Positions 57,338 to 64,000 of a DNA stretch of 64,000 nucleotides are shown here, piece after piece. The notes beneath the pieces are model-generated. The model did not search any database, was not told where the DNA came from, and saw nothing but the letters and a program-made list of their open reading frames with translations. Source of the DNA: Viridothelium virens (lineage: Eukaryota; Ascomycota; Dothideomycetes; Trypetheliales; Trypetheliaceae); NCBI GenBank assembly GCA_010094025.1, contig ML991798.1, positions 248,001 to 312,000 on the forward strand, given 5' to 3'. The position numbers and the translations under genes are program-made. Position 1 is the first letter of the stretch. Every line of letters starts with the position of its first letter.

Positions 57338-57873
57338 ATGAGCGATAGCACTGCGCCTTCCGATCCTATACAATCAGCATGGGCGGACAAATATCGAGGC
57401 GTGCGTCATTCAAGCTACTTCTGCTACTAATAATCATACTCAGGAACTTCCAGGCTACTGTCGAAGACCTCGACCCTCCCTCCGCCCTCTCTACCTCCCC
57501 GACTTCTCCCATCTCTCATGCTCTGCTCTCAGCATTCGAACGCGACTATACTCATCTGACCGTCCTCGATCCTGACACCCGCAGCCTTCTCGGGTATCTC
57601 TCCATCCCATACCTGAAAGCCTCGCTGGAGTCCAAAGTCGTTACTGAATCCGATCCTGTGGAAAAAGCCATGATGAAATTCCAGAGGAAAGGGAAGAAGT
57701 ACAAAATCATCACTATGGACACGCCCCTTGAGGAACTAGAAACCTTTTTCGACGGTAGCGAGGGAGGTCAGAAACAAGAGTTTGCCGTCGTAACGGATGG
57801 TGGGAGGCGGTTCGTTCTCGGAGTCGCGACGAGGGCGGATCTGGAGGAGTTTGTAAAACGGCGGCCAGCCTGA
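57338..57873 (+). CDS. small CBS-domain protein
   Basis: Two exons, 57338-57400 and 57454-57873 (phase 0), giving 160 residues. Exon 1 reads MSDSTAPSDPIQSAWADKYR and ends in Gly. Exon 2 begins ATVEDLDPPSALSTSPTSPI. A frame also runs through the intron from an internal ATG and codes a false hydrophobic start, but the splice restores the family sequence KYRGATVEDLDPP. The two halves form one CBS pair: HLTVLDPDTRSLLGYLSIPY near residues 57-76, EKAMMKFQRKGKKYKIITMD in the middle, TPLEELETFFDG, and AVVTDGGRRFVLGVATRADL at the end. CBS pairs bind adenine nucleotides. Proteins of this size occur throughout the ascomycetes without known function. Confidence 0.85.
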
Positions 57874-58479
57874 TTTTCGAACTTGCTAGGATCACCGGTA
57901 AAATTTGACGATGTAAGGATTGGTCGATGTGCATAAGCGAAGGCGTACGTTAAGTAATGGACTTCTTATTGGCAGTACCGCATCATAGATAAGTAATGGA
58001 CGGGGAATTCCGCTGTCAAATAGGGATAGAAGAGGAGCATGCACAGCTCTTCTGTGTATTTGAGTAGCCTTGAGCTTGTTTTTGCGGTGTCTTCGACAGA
58101 TCTTGCCTCTCTCCTCGCAATAACGTCTTCCTTAGCTAGCCACAGTTCAAACTGGACTCAACGATGAGCCGAGAGGTATCGAGCAATAAGCCAAGTTGCG
58201 GACATGTATGGTACCTGAGACGACCAAAGACATGTCGCTGAATTTCCAATAGAGATTCTCTCTCTCTTCCCCTCAAGTTTGCCTTCTTATAGTGCTGCGT
58301 CTCTTGGGCATAAATTCTAGCCCATGGGCGTGAATCAGTCTCGCAAATTCATCATCGCGGTAAGTTGCAAGGTGACTCAATACACACCATCGTGGATTGT
58401 CGGAACGCGGTCTGCCTCATTGGGCATGGCGCGACATGTTAAGTGTGATACAGGTCAGTAACCGAAGATTTCCATCTCA
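57874..58479. other. intergenic, convergent 3' ends
   Basis: 606 nt between the convergent stops of the CBS and PP2C genes. No gene recognised. Confidence 0.5.
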
Positions 58480-59846
58480 TCAACCTTTGGGCAACTTTCT
58501 CTTCGAGCAGAGCGCTGCAACAACGCTAATGTCGTCGAGTTTTCCTATTATGAATTAGTTCCTTGATTCGAAACTCTAACACAATTTCGAAGTTTACCTC
58601 CTTCGGTAGCAAGACCCTCCTCAATCGATCTCTCCATAAATGGACTCTCCGCAAAGGGATCCTCGGCGACCACTCTTGCGGCCTTGACAATTTCTTGAGC
58701 AACGAACCGCATGCCATCCGCGTAACTGCTTTCCCCTGGAACCATACCTGTGCCCTCCTCTCCATGCTCCCACTTATGCATGCTGTCCATCACGCTTTCC
58801 AGCACTTCATGTTCCCATAGGTTGTCTGCTACGCCATCGGACATGGCAAGAACCACATCGTTTTCTTCAATTGAAAGCTTATCGACGACTGCATTCTGTT
58901 TCGGCGTGTCCGGGCTATTTGTACCCAATTGCCTTGGACAGTCAAACCAATGCCACTGCTCTTTCGTCTTGTAGATGATCTCTTTGTTTCGTGGTCTGAG
59001 CACCATGATCTGCGAGTCTCCAAGCTGCGTCACATAGAGCAACGGATGAGGCACCTGGTCCCCGCTCGAATGCAGCAGCGCACTGCACGCGGTCGTCGTT
59101 CCCAGCCACTCATTTGGTTTCGATGTCGCTTCGATCGTTTGCTGCAATGCCCTCGTCAAGTAACACACTGGCTTCGGCTCCTCCGCGCCTCCGTATTTAT
59201 CTTTCTCCGCCTCGAGCGCCCAGAAATGCAAGATCAGTCGTGACCAGAGCCTATGACACAACCTAGATTAGCCTCTCTCACTCACTCTCTATGCATTATC
59301 TAGCCTCTAAACACCCCCCCAAATCCCCAGATTAGAAAGAGCAGGTAGTTCCTCTTACGCAGAATGCCCCCTGTCCTTATGCGCCCATGCCCCAACTCCA
59401 TCATTCGCCCCGATAAAGTTATCGCTCACCAGCACCGCATCATCCCCGTTCGTAATCCCTCGGATCATCTCCCCATTCACGAAGCTCCGCCGGTCCCGGC
59501 TCTGATTGTGGGTGCTCAGCGGATCCGAGAAGGAGCCACTCGGCGGACTTAGGAACGGTGGCGGAAAAGGTCGGGACGCCCGTTTCGCGAACAGCGCGTA
59601 CCCGGCCTCGAAGTAGAAGGGCGAGCTCGAGGTGGAGGGCGCATTATCATCGGGCACGGGCGTCGTGGTGCCAACGCGGGGTTCACGAGATTTGCTGCTG
59701 CGCGATTGCTGCTGTTGTTGAGCAATGGGTGAGGTGTATAGGTGGCGGACTCTTCGGCGGAGATGGACGCGGAGGGCGATTAGGGAGGGGGAAGGGAATG
59801 AATTTAATCGGGAGAGATGGGGGAGGGGAGGGCGCAGGGCCTCCAT
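58480..59846 (-). CDS. PTC7: mitochondrial PP2C-type protein phosphatase, Ptc7 family
   Basis: Three exons: 59846-59359, 59250-58598 and 58544-58480, giving 401 residues. The N-terminus (MEALRPPLPHLSRLNSFPSP, then ALRVHLRRRVRHLYTS) is basic and acid-poor, fitting mitochondrial import. The start was chosen for this reason; a frame upstream stays open but lacks an ATG. PP2C metal and catalytic motifs: FIGANDGVGAWAHK, YVTQLGDSQIMVLR, NDVVLAMSDGVADNLW, and in the last small exon GKLDDISVVAAL, where Asp binds metal. Without the last splice the protein would lose this motif and read KLRNCVRVSN. Ptc7 dephosphorylates Coq7 and other mitochondrial proteins; yeast PTC7 is itself alternatively spliced. 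Confidence 0.9.
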
Positions 59847-60198
59847 GCCCAAGGCGTAGAGCGGCTCCACCACTGCTGAGTAGAAGGATAGAGTAGGTGG
59901 TTCGCAAAAAGATATGGGGAGGATTGTACCATTGTCGCTGAAATAGCCATGTCCATGTACGTAATCCCTGGTCGGCGGAGGCCGGTAGAGGCCGGTAGGG
60001 GTTCGCCAAATTTTCGGGATAAGGAGTTTTAGGGGCCCATACTGTTGGGTCCAAATGGTACTAAAGTACTTGTACTTCGATTTTCACTATCTACATTTAA
60101 ATACTACATCCGTTCGAAGAGTATACGATAGTTCCTCTGTCCAACCTGGATATTATGTACAGCGGTGAATTAAGGACACACTGTAGTCTTCCAAACGT
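59847..60198. other. PTC7 promoter and arylsulfotransferase 3' flank
   Basis: 352 nt. A minus-strand frame (to 60054) crosses this region but overlaps PTC7 in another frame and is not called. Confidence 0.45.
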
Positions 60199-61880
60199 TT
60201 ATATCCCTAGACGCTGTACCTCCGATTTGGTAGTTTCTGTACCGTTAACAACAGCAGCAACTTGCACATATCTGGCATCGGCATCGACATTGAACTTTGT
60301 TTCAAAGCCTTTGAAGCCAACATCTCCAGCTTTCGTCAGGTTCCCGCTTGAACTGCCTTCATAGACAGCCCACGCAGTAACATCAGTTGCGCCATTCCAG
60401 CTCACATACCCGTATGCGGCCGGACAGTCAGTCGCATTATTCTTCTCCACCACTAGGCTTGGTTTGCCAGTTGGATTTCCGTGCCAGATTTGCTTGTATC
60501 CACGATACAGTTGGACGAGGTTGTCGCCTCCAACCCTCCCAGTCCATCTAACGTCAGCACCGCTAGTATCGGGACCGAACTCCTTCATTACGGGGATTTC
60601 GCCATAGGTGATAAATCCATTGCCCGTCCCATATAAATCAACCTCGTAGGAACCTTGGGAATCGACATAAAGATTGTCTTTAGCATCCACCAAGTGCCGG
60701 ATCGTCTGAACACTTGCGCTGGACAAGTTCGATGGTGGAAGTGGAAGTAGCAACTCAAGGCCAACTGTCGGATTCGTTCCATTGTCGAAAGCTTGGTTGT
60801 TGTTGTTAAACCACGATATGGATACAGAGGAATTGCTAACGTTATGAGGGCGAGAATGATGCTGCCAGCGCTAGACCCATACCGTTAGTCGCGATAACAT
60901 CGTAAGAATAGCTTGGTTGCATCTAGCGAGGAGAAACCTACGAAGTGAGCATCTTCTGGAAGAAGGCCAAAGTCTCCACCGGTATCACCATTAATAGTCC
61001 AGATGATATTGCCCTTTGAGTCTACTAGGTACGTTTCCCATGTATGCCGACCATTTACAAGATAATTATCCCCAATGTTGACGACCGAGTTGATATGAAA
61101 CCAATCGAATGGGAAAGATTCGTTCGCGCCAGCTCCATTCCGAGGTTGATGTGTGTGAGTGATAGGAACGTGATCTTGCGCGCTCCACGTGAAAAGTACA
61201 TCATTTGTTTTGGGATCCACTTCCAAGAAAAGGCAGTCGAAGCCCCAGCCATGCACTGGACCGCCAATAGGAGACAGATCTATCGGAGTGGCGTTATACA
61301 CACTAACAAGCATAGTGTTACGATCCGTTAGGAAAGATTCGTGAATGTCGACAATGCAATCAAACGTCTGATTGCCAGGAATATTCAGCTCAACATGTGG
61401 GCAGACTGTGGCAATGACATTATACGAAGTATCCAGGATTGTTACATTTCCGTAGCCATGACCAACATTGCCGCCTGCTGTACTCAGACCTGACCAATAG
61501 TGAAGGACTTGTTGGTTTTCGTATGTCTGGACAAAAAGGTTCGTGGCATTCAGGATAGGACCATTCCAGACAAGCTCCCCAGTATCAGTCATAATCAGTG
61601 GCGCCGGTGCCTTGATTGCGGGGACGGCGGAAAAGTCGCTTTGAGTGGTCACAATGTATCCCGGTGCCAATGGCTTACCATTGGTCGTGATATCCATGAC
61701 TGGTGGAGTGAACGACGATGACTTATAAATTTGCCATGGCCAAACTGTTGACCCATTGCCTCCGACTTCATTATGGGCAACACCAGGTCCTGGGCCAGGA
61801 TTCTCATTACATTCGGTGGACTCGACGAGAAATGGAAGGAGAAGAAAAACGCCAAGTACTGCGCGAACAGTGAAGGACAT
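60199..61880 (-). CDS. secreted arylsulfotransferase-family (ASST) protein
   Basis: Two exons, 61880-60942 and 60870-60199 (phase 0), giving 536 residues. The start MSFTVRAVLGVFLLLPFLVE begins a clear signal peptide ending near ESTECNE. Family features: YKSSSFTPPVMDITTNGKPL, GYIVTTQSDFSAVPAIKAPA, PLIMTDTGELVWNGP, VLHYWSGLSTAGGNVGHGYG, DIHESFLTDRNTMLVSVYNA, WSAQDHVPITHTHQPRNG, WFHINSVVNIGDNYLVNGRH, and across the splice AHF|RWQHHSRPHN. These match the fungal ASST (arylsulfotransferase) family, a beta-propeller fold. Several NxS/T sites suggest glycosylation. The enzyme activity of fungal members is not established, so the name reflects family only. The C-terminal 80 residues look like a separate beta domain (YGYVSWNGATDVTAWAVYEG). 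Confidence 0.87.
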
Positions 61881-63654
61881 TGTCCCAACTCCGTTGGTAC
61901 AATACTTTTCGTAGCTCAACGTTGATTAAGGGGGATATCCTGTGGGATTGATAGAAATGGAAAAGCCAAGGCAGACGATTAATTGACAGGAGACTGGAGG
62001 ATAACAAATGAATTGTCGGTGGGAGTTGCCGTGCTGGAAAAAAACTCCTGGGCCCTGAACTTCCAGCTTTTCACATATCACAGGGGTGCTGCACGGGAGC
62101 TGATGAGGATCAGAATAGGAACGAACCTCACAGTTTAATGGAAAGCTAAGCTTGCCCACTTCTCAGGCTCGGCCTCCGTAGGAATCGTTGCTTACTCTCC
62201 AAGCTGAATTCCCGTGCACCCGTGCACCCGTGGGTTCCGCATGAACTACGTGCGTGGAGGAATGTGAGAACGTCATCTTGCCGAAAGAAACATCAGCAGG
62301 GAGGAGAGTTGACGGCGATCTTGACATTTTACGGAGTAGTCACTGTTGAACGGGGCCAATCTGTCAGTGGCTTGTCGATGCAATTTCGCTGCGATGCTGA
62401 CGTGCTCACCTGGGGCGTCTCAGAAGATTGGGTGGTTGCAAAAGGCATCACCCTTGGTGGACGAGCGACATCCGGGCGCCCATTGGCGCCATCAGACGTA
62501 GCACGTATGTATTTCATGCGTTGGTAATTTAAAAAGCCTGTAGACACGGGAGAGTGATGAACACAACGTGCTAGAGGTATCGAATCAAAGGATGTGCAAC
62601 GCCGGAAGAAAACTGCCCGATGACACCATTTTCTCATCGGGAAGATCCGTCACCACGCCTACCTAAGGCATAAGGTATACAGTACTTGTGGTTGAATGGG
62701 TATTGCGATATCACCATTCTAAGAATTGAACGGAGTGGCCTTTTGTGTCTGTTCCTATCGATAGTCTAGTTCCTCTCATCCGTAGGTAGTCGGTGAGTTC
62801 CGACAGAAGGCGCTAAGCAAGGGGTCTAGCGATGGAGCCTCATAAGGTACCGTACCGCACTCTCGGGTTCACCTTAGACCGAACATCACAAGAATGTGAT
62901 CCAATTTGCTGCCACGATCACAAAACAATTCCTTGACTGCTCTCAAGGTGTCATATCTTCTAGATGTACCATTTCCTCTCTCACTTTCTGCACTTCCAAT
63001 GTCGTCTCGAGAAGACTTAGAAATTCTACAACAAGGCTTTCCACTTTTGGTTATCCTTCGTACTTATGAAGTTGTACGAAGATCGTTCCTACACTATCAA
63101 AGTATGCCGCGTGATCATCAGCTCGGAGCCACGATCTGATATGCTTCCACTTCGTAGAGAGACACCCCCACACTCGATGTGAGGTGCAGGGAAACTTCCA
63201 GCCGCCTCTAGCAGCTGAAGGATGACCACACCCCGGTTTTTTCATATTCAATCTCGTGCCAAGCAGTGATACTCAGAAAACTCTAGCGTCGGTAGCTCAA
63301 TCACCCCGGAAGCGGACAAAACATGTTAGGCGAGGAGGTTGGCCCGTCAGGCAATTATACGGAACAGCTTCTGCCTCGCTGCGTGAGGCTCGCTACTTAG
63401 GTGATGAGTAGGTAGTTAGGGAAGCCCTAACTGTCAAGCCGGAAAGGGGGAGGCTGGGTGGTCACGACTTGTTGCTTATACTTAGCCGTGCAATATCTTT
63501 CTAAGTTCGTTGATTTTGCAATCCGAAAAGAGTATGCTGTTGAATCGTTTTTGATTGAACCCGATTGAGCACGAGCATATCTGGATACATACATTATTCT
63601 TTCATTAAGCTATCCAGCATCTTTTCAATTGTTTGGAATCAAGCTGTTATTAGT
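61881..63654. other. gene-poor region between the ASST gene and the rhodopsin-domain gene
   Basis: 1.77 kb. The left end should be the ASST promoter. The rest has only short frames without family resemblance. A short tandem repeat of GCACCCGT lies at 62211-62234. Confidence 0.45.
62211..62234. repeat. short tandem repeat (GCACCCGT)n
   Basis: About three units of eight bases. Confidence 0.6.
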
Positions 63655-64000
63655 ATGGAATGGGCGTTCGATCGAGAGCAGGCTATGGTAGGTCATCTTT
63701 GCTCCTTCCACATTGGCCAATCATCTTGGGTTGAGGCCGCCTGCTAAAGTATAAGAGCTGAATGGAAGAAGCTTGGATGAAATGATACAACCTTTAAATT
63801 AGAAAACTAATCCACTAACTTGTCGTGTCCATGTAATAGCTCATAGTCTGGTCTCTATTCCTCGCAGCTGTTATGAGCGTCGTGGCACGCCTTATCGCAC
63901 GGCGTCGGATTTTTGGTCAATTCCTATTGGATGATTATCTCGCTCTCTTCGCTCTCTTCTGCCTTTTGGCCGATGATCTCATCTTTACCATTGCCCTACC
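63655..64000 (+). CDS. fungal rhodopsin-domain membrane protein, 5' end only
   Basis: The gene runs off the window. Proposed exons: 63655-63687 (MEWAFDREQAM) and 63840 onwards, joined in phase 0 through a 152-nt intron with GTAGGT and AATAG ends. The second exon reads LIVWSLFLAAVMSVVARLIA, RRRIFGQFLLDDYLALFALF and CLLADDLIFTIALP. The ARLIARRRIFGQFLLDDYLA pattern is typical of the fungal rhodopsin domain, a seven-helix family unrelated in role to opsins and often found near CFEM proteins. The first exon is the weaker part, since its start is only supported by frame and splice sites. Confidence 0.65.

Noticed and set aside
57379-57453. Alternative start of the CBS protein with a hydrophobic leader
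   Set aside because: The leader is translated intron; the spliced form restores the family N-terminus and has an upstream ATG.
1-64000. tRNA genes, transposons, virus-like elements and CRISPR arrays
   Set aside because: I looked for B-box-like sequences, terminal repeats, reverse-transcriptase or transposase motifs and spaced repeats and saw none. A scan with tRNAscan-SE and RepeatMasker would be decisive.

Overview
The window is nuclear DNA of a filamentous ascomycete (Pezizomycotina). The evidence is spliced genes with short GT-AG introns (about 49-150 nt), roughly one gene per 2-3 kb on both strands, and fungus-restricted families: a FlbC-type conidiation regulator, a PAS hybrid histidine kinase, DUF1776, DUF2406, a PAR32-like GRGGAGN protein, a fungal rhodopsin-domain protein, and an Scm3 protein carrying Myb repeats. 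I cannot fix the class; Dothideomycetes or a related class is only a guess. I see no transposon, no tRNA or rRNA gene, no CRISPR array and no secondary-metabolite cluster. Exon joins were worked out by eye from splice signals, reading phase and family knowledge, so ends may be off by a base or two.

Left part (1-16 kb): the 3' part of YTH1 (+), WSS1 (-), a DUF1776 protein (+), a Nif1/Dsf2-like Sel1-repeat protein (+), the palmitoyltransferase PFA4 (-) and a 1464-residue hybrid histidine kinase (+). A 4 kb gene-poor stretch then leads into flbC (19790-20974, +). A second gene-poor stretch of 3.3 kb follows, with one doubtful gene.

Middle (24-44 kb): a coiled-coil protein (-), an NDUFAF7-type methyltransferase (-) back to back with a membrane-anchored cysteine-synthase-like gene (MCY1, +), a fusion of the Scm3 centromere chaperone domain with five Myb repeats (-) back to back with ATG6/Beclin (+), methylmalonate-semialdehyde dehydrogenase (-), calnexin (-), a DUF2406 protein (-) and VMA21 (-).

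Right part (44-64 kb): the Fun30-type SNF2 remodeller (+), an S9 dipeptidyl peptidase (+), a glycine-rich protein (+), a SnoaL-like protein (-), a PAR32-like protein built from five very small exons (-), the mitochondrial phosphate carrier (-), a CBS-domain protein (+), a PTC7-type PP2C (-), an arylsulfotransferase-family secreted protein (-) and the start of a fungal rhodopsin-domain membrane protein (+, cut by the window end).

The genes are mostly unrelated housekeeping functions (mitochondrion, ER and vacuole, chromatin and centromere, autophagy) rather than one pathway. I did not find a convincing new multi-gene system. The best leads are the Scm3-Myb fusion with a cell-cycle-type promoter box, the repeat-and-intron pattern of the PAR32-like gene, a possible GC-AG intron in VMA21, and the long leader of flbC.
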